From contig NC_056535.1 of assembly GCF_910596095.1 (NCBI RefSeq), forward strand, positions 5,737,001 through 5,801,000: a DNA stretch of 64,000 nt, in the 5' to 3' direction. The notes beneath the pieces are model-generated. The model saw only the letters and a list, made by a program, of their open reading frames with translations, made no database searches and was not told the DNA's origin. Source of the DNA: Thunnus maccoyii (taxonomy: Eukaryota > Chordata > Actinopteri > Scombriformes > Scombridae). Positions within the stretch are counted from its first letter, which is position 1. Each line of letters opens with the position of its first letter. This document shows, one piece after another, positions 13,113 to 26,400 of the stretch. The translations under genes and the position numbers were made by a program.

Positions 13113-13800
13113 GGCTGGAACGTCACTCATCCATGGACTCAACTTGAACTGGAGCCTGGACTCTGTAACAATACAGAGAGATGTTTCTCGCTCTGTAGGC
13201 CTTATTACAGACACCACAAATACTGTTTTTAAAAGAAAAAAAGGACCGAAAGATGTATTCTGATTAGAACTCTAAAATACATTCATTATTTTTACAGACA
13301 CGACATCAGGCTGAAGAACTTCTGTGGAGAGGATCATCTCATCACAAGATGAATGTTGTTGCCCAAAGGAGGCAGATTATATTTTACTGTAAACAGTCAA
13401 CCAGTCGGTCACTGTTTTGAATATGTGAAATCCCATTTAACTCCTGGTTTCATTTTATTTTTGTCTGTTTCAATTTAATTTGCACGACAAATTTAATCTC
13501 TACATCCGGAGGAAGCTACAGTAGCACAACGAAAGTATTAACATTGCATTTGGACAGTGAATGTCTCCAAATGTACAGTATGTGCCTTTGATCGCGGGCC
13601 TCATTTTGACCCCGGAGGACAACGACAACTTTTGTAACTGTGACTGTGTTTTATTTTTGTACTGTAGGAAGAGACTGTTATGTAACTATGATATTGTCTT
13701 TTATTTATTGTGTTATTTCTGACTCTGCAAAGTCAGACAAACCAAAATAGATATAGTTCCTCTCACAATTTCCGAATAAATGCATTTCAGCAAGAATTTG
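13113..13800 (+). other. chst13 3' untranslated region
   Basis: Non-coding sequence runs from the stop codon to the polyadenylation signal at 13775. Nothing else was recognised in it. Confidence 0.7.
13775..13780 (+). terminator. chst13 polyadenylation signal AATAAA
   Basis: Canonical hexamer 663 bases after the stop codon, followed by TG- and T-rich sequence. Confidence 0.7.
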
Positions 13801-13904
13801 TTATTGGTTTTGAATATTGGAGTTTTTAATATCTAGTAGTTTTGAAGGCAGCAATCCTGATTCTTTGCATGCTCAGGGACAGATTTCTTCACAACACAGC
13901 AATC

Positions 13905-14726
13905 ATGACTTACACATCAGTCCTTTATTTAAATGACAAATCATGATAGCACTACAGTACAAAGTCCTGTCAAGCTTGATGTCGCTGTGAAAATAGGATT
14001 CTCGCCATCTTTGTATGCTATTTCGAGAAACAGATCAGTAAAGACGAGCATCTTTCTAAAAGTGCATATCAAACAAGTGAGAAGGCCTCTTACAGAGAGA
14101 TGCATACTAAATCATTTTGTACACAAAAATAGCATAAAGAGACATCTGTTCATACCTGGAACACATACTAACATTGAGACAGTTTGGTACAACAGACTAG
14201 ATTCAGTGGCACAAGTAAAATATCATCCAGTAGAAATTTGGCAACACCAAACAGTTTTAACCCTTCATAGGAACACATAGAACTGAAGGCTTATCACGGT
14301 TTAAAGGCACAAATCTACATAAAATAAACACGATCAAATCTAACATTCATCCAGACAGTGCAGCATCTGATATATGTGAATATACATTTGCACTCAATGA
14401 TATATTGTTATTGCCTTTATACAATCATTTAAGAGCTGACAATAGGTGTACAGATGTTGTTCTACGGTATTCACACTTTTTGCATCCAGTTTAGATGGAT
14501 GTTTCTACAGAGCCAAGCTGGGTGGTGTTTATATTGAGGCAGATGAAACTTCAGGGAACAGTGCACGACTATCGTCCACAGTGAGCTGGCAAATAGGGAG
14601 AACAAAGTGCAATTACAGTCCAAACTTTCTTCACCTTGTTTTCTCTCCCTTCTGTTTCGGCATTCTTTTATCCCACAAGCTTTCAGCCACTTGCATATAG
14701 ACAGCAGTACATTCAGGGAGTCTGCG
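13905..14726 (-). other. slc41a3 3' untranslated region
   Basis: Minus-strand sequence from the slc41a3 stop codon to just past its likely AATAAA at 13924-13929. It has no coding features. The plus-strand frame at 13933-14280 lies inside it and is rejected. Confidence 0.6.
13924..13929 (-). terminator. slc41a3 polyadenylation signal AATAAA
   Basis: TTTATT on the plus strand reads AATAAA on the gene strand, about 800 bases after the stop codon. It lies about 145 bp from the opposing chst13 signal. Confidence 0.6.
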
Positions 14727-14906
14727 TCAAACTCCGGTCCGGGTGGAATTGATTGCCAGAATCAGCCTGAAGCTCAGAGCCAAGAAGGCAGTCCCTAACA
14801 GGTCACCCAGAGCTGTGAGGTAAGGGATGGAGAAGTTATCTGGGTCCAGTCCCCTTCGCCACAGCCACCGCACCATCAGGCTGGCCATGTAGAGCAGAAT
14901 CAACAC
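14727..14906 (-). CDS. slc41a3: slc41a3 last coding exon
   Basis: Acceptor TTATCCAG, phase 0. It encodes 59 residues, with one membrane helix ([14 protein letters not shown]), the conserved [19 protein letters not shown] and a last helix. The stop TGA is at 14727-14729. It ends sooner than the human protein, with a short NSTRTGV tail. Confidence 0.93.
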   Translation of the reverse strand: MLILLYMASLMVRWLWRRGLDPDNFSIPYLTALGDLLGTAFLALSFRLILAINSTRTGV

Positions 14907-17900
14907 CTGGATAATGACAACACTAAGATAAGCTTCGAATGAATGTATCCCAGATTGGCAGAAAATGTGTAGAAGACTAAATTTGTATAGTAAGAGTACA
15001 GTTTTATTTTCAGGTAGAATGAGAAAGAGGTCATCTGACCTGAAGCAGAGCTGCAGACAGGTAGCAGATGATGAAGGTGGGTGTCATGGTGGTGTGGCCT
15101 CCCCGCAGGAGGTGGATGGTGTACAGGAACAGGAGGTGACCCGGGACGACGAGGATGACAAGGACCCTGGCTGATTTGGAGTTCACATCTGGATAAATGC
15201 AGAAAGGAAAGAAACAAACTTTGTTTACCAGTGTGTCTAGCGTCTGTTAAAACTAATGTGTTCTCATGTTTATTAAAGAGACAGGAAGTGATTGCTGTGT
15301 TTTAGTTTCTGTCCTGGGATTTATTTATGATCGTTTAAGTGAATAACTATAAACAAACAAAATTGTGTTGGAGATGATTGATAGAACTTATCTCAAGCTG
15401 GTGGTATTATTAACTTAACCACATTTCCCATTAACTTTGTTTCTTCCTGTTACAACCAAAACTGTTTCATGATCTTTCCTCCTAATGTTAACAGAGTGGC
15501 GTAACAGTGTTGGGAACAATTTGTCCACATCCGCCATCATGTGATTACTCAGCTTCATACAGCTTCAAATCCATTTTGTCCTTTTTGTGCTGTGAAAAAA
15601 TCCATCACATTCCTCTCCAAATCCAACCAAATGCCACATATTTGACTTGGTAGTGATTTATTGATTGAACATTTTTGATAAAAGACTACACATTGCACCT
15701 TTAAATCATGTTTTTTTTTTTTTTCTGTATCTGACCTGAGGAGCAGAAGGTAGCACAGGGTCCAGGACAGTTCATGCTCATTTTAAATGGCAGAGCTCCA
15801 GGAGTGCTCCAGTAGTGGAGGTAAGTAGACATCCTGCTGGCTTGGATGGCCACCAGATTTCCCCCTACACCTACATAGACAAGGAGATTATTGACATCAA
15901 TATTAGCAGTGTGGAGCATTGATTCATTCCATAATAAACTGTTAATAAGATGATGAAAGCGTGGGGGCTGGTTTTGTTTTTCAAGGCAGAATAAGTGACA
16001 AATCATGCTTTTCATTTATGTCTTTTAAAGCGTAATTGTTTGCCTTTACATCATGTTTTAATACCGTTCTGATTTCTCTCATATTGGGCAAACTTCATCA
16101 CCATCATCAGTTGTTTAGACTTGTTCTCCCATCATATTTGACAGTCCAAAGCAGCCATTCAGGAGGCTGAGCAGTCACTATACAATACGAGTGTAAAAAC
16201 ACTTGAAGAAATGTACTTTGCTTGGAATCTATTCATCAGGTATTCGTGACTCACAGCGTCCCAGGGGACTTACTTGTCCTTCTGTTTGGAAAAGGCATTC
16301 TCACTGCTCTCCCTTCAGGCTGATTTCATTGGGAGCACAATAAAAGCTCCTGGCTTGCAGAGCTTTGCAGCACATGGATCATTTGGACAAAACAGGAGGA
16401 GTGTTTCTGGTCAACAGGGCAGGAGGGGAGAGCGTTGAATTGGAATGCAAATGCACTTCCTGTCCTGGGATGGCATTACATGCAGGAGGGGTTTTTGGTA
16501 GCACTGAGGCTGGCAGAGATGCTGCGGAAACGGGAACCAGTGAATGCATAGTTGGCATTCTGAGCAGGCTTGTGCTTTATGTAAAGACCATTGTTAATTC
16601 CTCCCTACTTAGTATGCCGCTTTGTGGGCAACAAGCTTCTGTCAGTGAGGATCTGGCAACTTTATGCCTCTCTGAGGTTTCTTTGACAGAGAGGAGGCTG
16701 CTCACTTTAATACCTCATGAATGATTAATCAAATTTAGAGCCATTTTAAAAGTCAAGCTCTCCCTTTTAACCACACCGCTGCTTCACTGTAAGGCTGTGG
16801 AGACACCAGGATTTATAAATAATGAGGATTAGCTGCTGGGCATCTGCATGTTCCAACAATTTCCACATGACATCAGCTGACAGAGGGGTTTTTATTGTAA
16901 ATATTAAAGCTAATAATGAAGCTTTAATGTGACTCTTCAAAGATTAGGAGTGTGGAAACACAATAACCTCAAATCCAAGCTCTGCTTACTCATTCAGGAA
17001 AACATGTCAGCCTTCATTTCTTTGGCTCTGTGCTTAGGGCATGTGGAAGGAATGCCAATAATTGTTTCAACACAATTAAAGAGATATGTTTAAAATAACA
17101 TCTGTTTAAGGTTACATGTATCTGAGCTCCAGGCCTCGAAAATGAGAATCCTGTCCAACAAAGTGTCAACTGAATACTTAAACCATTTCAGTTTAATTTA
17201 ATGTTGTTCCTAACTGCATAAGATTTAGTTTCACTCTTTGAAAACAAGGCACCAGCAAGTTTTAGCTGGAAGGTTTCATTTAAGTAGGGAAATATGAAAG
17301 GTTTCCCTCAAACAGCTAAAGAGCTCCATGTTTTCTGTCATCATGAGAACAGTTGGGTAAATTACAGACTGAAGACTCCTTTTTCAGCTGAAACATTCAC
17401 TTTTCTTTCCTATTTTTACATTTTATCACCTTTTGGACATGTAATATATTCTTTTTTTTTTTTTTTTTTTTTGCATCTGAAGAGCCTCTTTTTTGGGGCA
17501 TTTTTTACCCATACAATGGAACTAACACTTTATTTTTACCACCTTATTTAGCATTTATACGCAGTTAAGTGGTTTATAACACACAATAAAGCAATATAAT
17601 GTAATTAGTAGCAAATATAATATTTGTTCATTAATTTATTTGTCACCAGTGAAGCATCTGTAACTGGTGTATGAACATATGCTCTTAATGTTTTATATAA
17701 ATATGAAGATATAAATATGGTATATAAACAGATAATGAATGACAGTTGTAATAATATGAAATATGTCTTTGTTGACAAATACTGTGTGTTAATAAACACT
17801 TAAATATGCGCTTATCTCTGCTTATAACTACATTGTTATAAACCATTTATTACATGTTTGTACACTGCTTATAAATGCTAAAGAAGGGGACTACCATTTA

Positions 17901-20357
17901 ATCTGCTGATGAAGGCCATGAGACGCAACTGAAAGCCATGGGAGAAATCTAGTAAGTGGATCTTGAGTGCTTTTTTGTCACACTACTGTTTTGAAGGTCA
18001 AGAATGAACCTTCATGCTCAACATGTCTTCATGAATTTTGAACACGTTTATGAACAGTCTGAAAGCTGCCTCTGAACATAGGACTGATTCATGTGTGTGA
18101 TCATATCATCATATGAGATATTATATTGTGTTATCAAGCCTTCACTGACTGTTTATACACCAGTTATGGATTCTTCATAGGAAACGTTCCATTTGTTGAC
18201 AAAAATATAAATAAAATAAATACTTCAAGATGTCCTTTTATCTGCTTCTAATTACATTATAGTGTGTAATTAATATGTAATCAAGTGTTAGTGCTTATAG
18301 ATGCTAAATGAGGAGGTTAAAGTGAAGTGTTACTGGTAAATCTGATGGCTGAGATTATTTTCTCATCTACTCACCGTTGATGACTGGAGTGAACACAGCC
18401 ATGCCTTCAAAGTCTGGATTGCTCACTGTCTTATCCAGAATCAGACCACCAATACTGGGAAGAAGACAGCAGTACAAGAGTGAGGAATAAAAGCTTTGAT
18501 TTATTGCAATGAAAGAAACATGTTGTGTGACTTGAAACCATTAGTGATCAAAGGAAAAAAAGCGTACAGTGTTGTGAAGTGACCTTCAGGAAGAGAAACA
18601 TGAAAAGTTGGCTGACCTGCTGATGGACATGGCCAAGATGACCGGTTGCCAGCCTGACTTTAGGACCTCTCTGATAGATTGAGATCGACGGGCAATAATC
18701 ACCCACACTGGGATAAGAAGCAGGAAGAAGCCACACACCACAGGAGGCAAATACCACAAGTCTGGAGAACAACATAAAACAGAATACATCTGTCATACAA
18801 TACAATACAATTATTGAATTGGTGAAGAGAAATAGAAGAAAAGCAACAGCAAGAAAACAAAGTAAAAGCTTGAAAGATGCATCCAGCGTTGTAGTGCAGC
18901 AAAAATGAAAGGCTGAACATTGCTGCCCTCTTCTGGCTGTATCCAATTCCATACTTGATACTTATTGTTTACAGTACTATATACTATTTTTTCTTCGTAG
19001 TTAGTATACAAAAAAATCAACATACTTGACCATTTCATTCTAACAGGAAATTATACAATGTCACAGTCAATACTTCACAAATAGTCTTTTTCCAACAATT
19101 TAATCATTATTTTTTGTTTTATGGGCCGTTTGCAAAGCTGTTTCATCCACAATTTGTTGAAATCTTCATAATCTCAACTCTAATCTGCATTAAACTGACT
19201 TGAATCAGGTTTACCCTCTTTGATCAATAAACCAGAGTCCTGACATGTCACATGTGTAGACATACTGTGTACCGAACCTCTGACCTCTGTAACAGAAGAA
19301 GAAGCTGCTGACCCCAGCGAGCAAAGACAGAGTGATGAGGTCTCCGAGGCTGGCGGCGATGGGCGTGGCTACGTTATCTGGGTTGATGCCAACTTTCCTA
19401 GAACCAATGATCACTGCCACCATCACCAAGCCTGCCAAAGCACAAGATGACAACTTGATATAGAAGTTAAAAAACACACTCATTTAATAAACTCTACTGT
19501 CTTCTATGTTGTATTGTGTGCATCTACTCTACTCTGCGTTCGCTCTGTGCAGCAGTCTTTTGTCTGACCTAGAGACAGCGCAGCGATGAAAGCAGTGGTG
19601 ACGCTGCTGGCACACAGGATTAAAGCCTGGATAACATCAACTCTCCCCCTGGTTAGAACCCCGAGACCCACTGCTGCAACCGCTGCCAGGAAGCCCACGA
19701 CTGTGGCCTGGACCTGGACATGAAGGACAAAGCAGAGAGACATGAATCCATAATATATAAATTATTATCTGTCTGCCAATCCATCTGTTTGTTCTTCTTT
19801 CTGTCTGTCTGTCTCAGAGAGGACAAGAGAAGAGTGAAAATAGAAAAGCAGGAAAAAATGTAGTGCAAGACACAACCAGTTCAACTGTTCAACTGCTGTT
19901 CTAGAAATGGTAAGATTTGACTGGAGTGACCATACATGCAGATCCCAGAGGTCATCATCCAGCAGGCCTGTGCCTATACGATATAAAAACCTACTAGATA
20001 CAGGATGAATTATCTCTCTCCTCATTTAAATTCTGCCGAAGTGAAAGAAATGAACAATAAAAGTTATCAGAAAGAATCTCACCAGGAGAGCAGTAAAATA
20101 CTGTACCTGATCTAATCTTACCTTCGCTCACTCGCAGTCTTTCTTTTGCAAAATTAAAATGATTCACAAGACTGCCTCCCCATTATATGACTTACTGCGC
20201 ACCGCTGTGCTTTTACAAGTACTGCAGACAGATTAGATTGAGGCAATTTATTATGTTTTTATCTTAGAATTCTCCTTCTCTTCACAGCAGTGAATCTGCC
20301 CGTTCAGTTATACTTTTTCACCTTGAACTTATTAACACATTACATTCCCGTGCATGG

Positions 20358-20408
<51 letters not shown>

Positions 20409-23400
20409 AATGCACATATTAATCACCTACTGTACTGTACTGCTCATTTCAGAATGGACAAAAAGCCAATTATTTACATGTGGAATTTCTTTTCGTCTTG
20501 CTCTTTAAACTAAACTTTGACATTTTGTGTACCAAACTGCATTGTCAAGTCTTGGTTATGTTGTCTTGAAATATATTTACAACAGCACAAAATAATCCAA
20601 TATACTGATAAAGCTCTTGTCTTCATTTGAGTTATGACAACATATGAGAGCAGATGCTTTTTCTTTCACTTTTCTCTGTGTCTTTACCACTCTAAGACAT
20701 TTTTAGCACATATAAGGTCTTAGATCAAAAAATGACAAATACAGCTGATTTGAAAAAGATATTGGTGAAATGTCTTAAAAGTAAAACACGGAATATACTA
20801 CATGTACCCTGCTACGTGTATATTTTAACTCTAAATTAGACCATTTATTATTTTCTCTGTGTATTTAACAAGCTGAGAAGTGAAGTGTTCTGAAAGAGAG
20901 GACGATCTTATCTCGTCAGCAAAGCTTCTTGAGTTTAACAGATTGTCTTGAAGCCAGCAGAGAGAGACCAAAATGATGGAGTGTGTTATTAATAGGATGG
21001 AGTGTGTGTGGTGGAGCGGTGTGTCACCTGAATGAGAGCCAGATTACAGCACACCATCCTCCACTGCTGCTGCAGCTCATCCATCTGCCCTGTGTTGGCC
21101 TGTGGACACAAACGAGCTTATGTAATCATATTTCTCAAATAGTGGTATTTAGAATATCTTTAAAGTTGTTCAAAATATCTTTTTTTCATGTGTTAAGAGT
21201 AGAAATTTAATGTTTTAGAAGTGTAGTCTAATCCCTGCTGCATAGTTCTTCTTTTTTCATGTAGACCTTTGATTCACTGATGTTAGAAAACTGAAAAACA
21301 GAATAATAGCCTCATATTTTTAAAGACATGTCACAAACTTACTAAGATCTGGTGAAAAATATATTCTATATTAAGAGTTCTACAGTCGCATACATTTAAA
21401 ATAACTGTCGTCATGTGGTCTGCGTGCATGTGTGTGCTCTGCATGTCCGCGAGTGTGTTTCCACTCACTGCTGTTGACAGTCTGGATGCCAGTGTCATCT
21501 CCAGATTCCCCTTCAGCCCCACCAGGGCTGGCACCAAGATAAACACCTCTGAGATCTCCTTGAACACCTCCCAGTGCTGAAAAACACCACAGTGGCCTCT
21601 TAAAGTACAGTCTGTTCCCAGCCAACTGGACGTTATTCTAGTATTGTAAAGTACAACTTTTCCCTCAAGGAAATAAAAGAAAAAACTGTAAAATTCTTAT
21701 TTTCAGTGCTGAGTAACTGTTGATTTAAATGCTGAAACATTGAAACATTTGCCAGCACGCTGCATGATCTCAAGGGGATTAAAACACTTTCATTCCACTA
21801 TTTATTTATTGCATAAAAACACACTTCCAATGGCTACATCTACTCCCTCATATGCAGTGAATTGTTTGACCAGTGAGTGCTGAAGGATTTGTTAAGTGAC
21901 CGTGTTTCCATGTGTCTCCCGTGAAACCTGATCTGTTGGCTTTTTATGTTTCAACTCGTGGCTAGCTGACCTGCTGCATAATTCAGACTGCAACTCATGT
22001 CGTGCTGCTGCTGGGATATTTACAACAGGGAGAGAGAACTATTAGGTAGCTCTGCTCTATTTGCTTCTTTTGATACTGTTTTGATACTGAATCTGCCTTG
22101 CTGTGAGAAGGCCAAATATTATTACACATGTAATTCTTCTGTATCATAGTTTCTAGCTAAAGGTTACTTGAAAGATTGCCTAATTGTAAAAAAAAAAAAA
22201 AAGGGAGTAATTTGCTATTTTGCCAAGGTCTTCTCTCATTTTTTAAACAGCATTTTTTAAACTGCATTTTTTGCATTTCTCTTTCATTTTTGTACTATTT
22301 GCAAGGATCTTTCACAACTATTAGATGATATATTCACATTCATCCTTCATCATCTGACTCCCTCAGCCTTCCAGCAACTCACCACTACTGTAGCTCAAGG
22401 ATACATGAAACAATGAACCTACGGAAAACAGCGATGATAATGAAAAGTCAGAAACATGACCAAGCTTCGCCTGTCATATTCATAGTAGGTGTTTACAATC
22501 AAATATACCTGTCCAGCATTTAGTGTTAGTAAAAAAAAAACACTGATGTAACAAACTAATATTAGTACTATCGTATAATCACACACACACACACTTTGCT
22601 GCACTTTTTCCATACTTGCACTATATCCATGACTATCCCGGCTGCCACCATGCCCAGTCCAGACACCAGGTACGGCAGCAGCACCTGGGCTGCAATGATC
22701 CATGAGCTCTCTGGCAGGAAGCCGTGGGCCGAGCGGGTCAGTTTACAAGTGAAGCCCCTCAGCTTCTTCCCTTGGAAACACAGTTCCAGCGCCAGATGGG
22801 TCACCACCATGACTGATCCCTGTTAACCCATTTCTGTCCGGAAAGCCTCTGGCGTACGTGTCGTTAGGGAGTGACTGCTCGTCTGTGCCGCAAAAATCAG
22901 CCTCCAGGCTTTGTGTTTAATCAGTCAATGCCATGATCCATTTCTGCTGAGGGGAACACTAGCCAGCGAGAGAAAAATGTTTCCTTTGTCAACTGTTACC
23001 AAGTTGTCCTCTCCTTGCTCAACTCTCAAAAGTCACAGGTGATGTTTGTGCAGTTTCTGGAATCAGTTATTCTTAAATTAGTTTGACCAAAAAATTAGTT
23101 TTGCCCTTCATCTGTCACACTGGCAGGACAGCCACGAGTACTTTTGCAAATGGTGAGCTAGACAGAGGAATGGAACCAGCTGCTTTCAGCCACTTGAATG
23201 GAGGACACACATGTATTAGACACACACACACATACACACACACACACACACACAGGTCCAATTGACAGCAGGTCTGTGAGGCCTCTTCTGACACTCTGCT
23301 ACTGACAGACCTACATGACACACACGCACTCACTACAGCCACACACACACACACTCTTTCCCTCCTCATGCCTCACTCTTGAGCAGCCGGGCGGCCGAGG

Positions 23401-26400
23401 CAGAGCGCTGGAAGGCCGGTCTCTCTCGGGGCCTAAAGAGGGTCCAGGTCCTGTGGGACAAGGACATCCAGAAGGCCAGCAGCTTCTTCTCAGCCCTCCT
23501 GTGCTGCCGCTCCTTCTCCTTCTCCTCCGTCTCGCTCCACACCTCCCTCTCTTTCTCCTCGCTGTGCTGATGCCCTGCGTGAACTTGACCGCTCTGGAGC
23601 CCCTTCCTCATTTTGATCGGGGGGGGTATGCCTGGATGTCCGTCCAGGCTGCGAGGATGTGTGAAGGGACGCAGGTGGACGGTATGACGTCGAAGGCTTG
23701 TCTGAAGAGAGACGGCGATTGTCGTGCCGCTGCCAGGGCTTCCCTCTGATTCCAGACGGATAGATGAGTCGTGACGGTGCTCTGTGATGAAGGGAGGGAC
23801 AAGACGGACAATGTTTGTGTGTGGGTGTGTGTGAAGATGGGGGGGGGGATGGTGATGCTGCCGCTGGGTGATGTCTGTGTATAAGCAAGGTGACCAGATT
23901 CTATCAGGACTCCTCAGTTTTTCTCTTGCTCCTGGTTTCTTTTTAGATCAGTTCAGAGGATGCTGCAGTTCTGCCCCCCACACCCCCCCCCCCACACCCC
24001 CCCCCCCCCACCTCCTCGCCTCTTTGATAGCTCCTCCTTCCCCTGCTCTTCAATGTCCTCACTATAAGTGTGTGACGCACACTGAGCAGCAGCAGGTGCT
24101 GTACCTGTCACTGACACGTGGTGCTGCTGCTGCCTGGAAAGGACACAGTTTATCATCCATGATTGGATGAAACACAGACTGCCACTAACTGTCCCCCTGG
24201 ACTTTTTCAGTCTCTCAGAGTTCATTACATCACTCATTTGTCTGATTTTCTCTTTCTGTCTTTCTTACATCAGCTGCTCCATGTTACATGCATATTTGCC
24301 ATAGTCTGGCACACAGATAAAAGCCAATAGCATCTATGTACACCTACACTGCTGTTTGGTGTGATAGAAAGAAATAAGAAAAGTTCTGACTTTGTTCTGG
24401 TTTTTGGTCTCCCTTGCTCCTTTGTTCACACTATATGTAATCTATGTAAATACATGGGAGGAACATAAGCACGCACACACACACAAACACACACACTATG
24501 ACAATGACTCAGCTGAAAAGTGTCCTTGGGACATGCCTTGGAATGGGTGCTGTGCTCTCTGCAGCTCCCCCTTCTGACTTCTGGCTGTAATTTGGGTTGT
24601 GAAGCACCTGCTGCAAGCATCTGTAGAATGAGCAGAGAGTTGTCTCTCCTCTTCTCAAAGCTCACTCTTTGTCATATTTTAGGAAAAACTAACAGTAAAA
24701 AACAACAGAGAATGAGAGGGGATGAGATGCCTCAGAGTTTCCAGGCAGAATATGAACACAGGCCATCACAGTCAACAGTACGCACAAGTGAGGCAACTCT
24801 CTCTAACTCCTGAAGCTGTCATTACTTCTCATTTAATGCTGCCAAATACGGTAGCAGCTAGCCAGCTACAACTTCTGTCAATACATCTCAATGTCAGTGA
24901 TGATTCACGGCAGCAGTGAATTAGACATAAACAAGGAAGTGGGAATTGCCTTCTGTCCGAATGTGTGACTCATTTTTCACCAGAAAAAGCTCTAATAGTA
25001 AATTTGAGATTTAGGTAAATTCACAACTACACATTCTGCCAACATGTCTCCTTACTTTGTTTATGGCTTTGTTTCCCAATTTCTGCATAGTAGCACACTG
25101 TACTGCAGTTCAGTGGTGGAAAGTAACTAAGTACATTTACTCAAGAACTGTAAGTACAGTTTTCAGGTACAAATTCATGATACTTGACATTTCTACTCCA
25201 CTACATTTTAAAGGGAAATATTGTACTTTTTAGTCAATTATATTTACTTGGCAGTTTTACTTATTAGTAACTTTTCAGATTAAATTTTTACATGAAATAA
25301 CATATTGTAAAATTTTAAATTACACTGCATTGTAAAAGATGAAACCAGTAGTTCCTAAACTTTTTTCTGAAATATTTAACAAAGCAAAGACTAGAGAAGA
25401 GTCCAAAGTGAATTCATATTTGTGTATCAGAACTTTTCTTCTTTCCTCTCCCATTAATCATCTCACAACCCCTCCCAGCACCACTGGACTCAACTAACTG
25501 TATATAAAGTAGTTGAAACTAGCTCCACCTCCAGCAGCTACAACAGTAACATGCTGCTCTAACACTGATGCTTCACTATTAATAATATACTTTATTAAAT
25601 GTATTTAATATATCAGTCACAAGGGCTGATTTTCTGGAAAAAAAAATAAAATTCTTTCAATACTTTAAATGTAGCTGATAATAATACACTTTTACTTAAG
25701 TAGGATTTCAAATTCAGGACTTTCACTTGTAATATAATATTTTTACATTGTGGCACTGTTACTTTTACTGATGGAAAGAATCTGAGTACTTCTTCCACCA
25801 CTGCTTACATTCCCTCATAAATGAATGTGAAGCTGTACATTACTGCCAAGACCAGTTTATTTGTTCCCATGGAGCAAGGTCACTTTATAGACCCACTAGG
25901 TCACTGTGACCTCCAAACCCACACAGTTCAGTCTTCCCACCTCAGAGAGAAATAGACAAATATCAAGTCAGAGAGATGAAGGCACGTGGAGATAGAAGGG
26001 TTACCTTGTTGGACTTTACCAGCCTTCCTGACACTTGATGGGAGAATTAATCGATCGTATTCTTGTTATTACGTATAAGTGGTTTCCTAATTAGCCTCTT
26101 ACGAAAAAACCTTAGAAAACACTTTAGTGATTGTTTCAGATACCAGACACATGTAAGACTACTGTAGTGAAATAGTTCAAAGATGTCCAGGTTTTTGCCT
26201 TTAGTGTAGATTACAGCTGAAACAATTTGTTGATTTATTGATTAGTCAATTAACAGAAAATCAGTTGGCTCAGTTCATCGCTTCAGTCATTTTTCAAGCA
26301 GAAATGTCAAACATTGAGCTTCTCCATGTGTGAGGATTTGATGCGTTTCTTTGTCATACAGGTAATTCAGTTGAATATGTTTAGGTTTGGGCTGTTAGTA

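Larger units (their letters stand above)
15871..18374 (-). other. slc41a3 intron 7, with an inverted-repeat element
   Basis: This 2.5 kb intron contains a T tract (17452-17472) and an element with about 40-bp inverted ends (17523-18332). The plus-strand frame at 16365-16724 begins with TTG, matches no recognised family, and is rejected. Confidence 0.65.

Noticed and set aside
16365..16724. Plus-strand frame of 119 codons in an slc41a3 intron
   Set aside because: It begins with TTG rather than ATG and has no recognisable domain.
18548..19038. Long minus-strand frames around slc41a3 exon 6
   Set aside because: They are intron readthrough or frame-shifted versions of the exon at 18617-18761. 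The spliced phases fix the true boundaries.
23490..23888. Minus-strand Pro/Ser/His-rich frame of 132 codons
   Set aside because: It is a low-complexity reading through CA repeats and G tracts, and is out of frame with the better candidate exon at 23372-23611.
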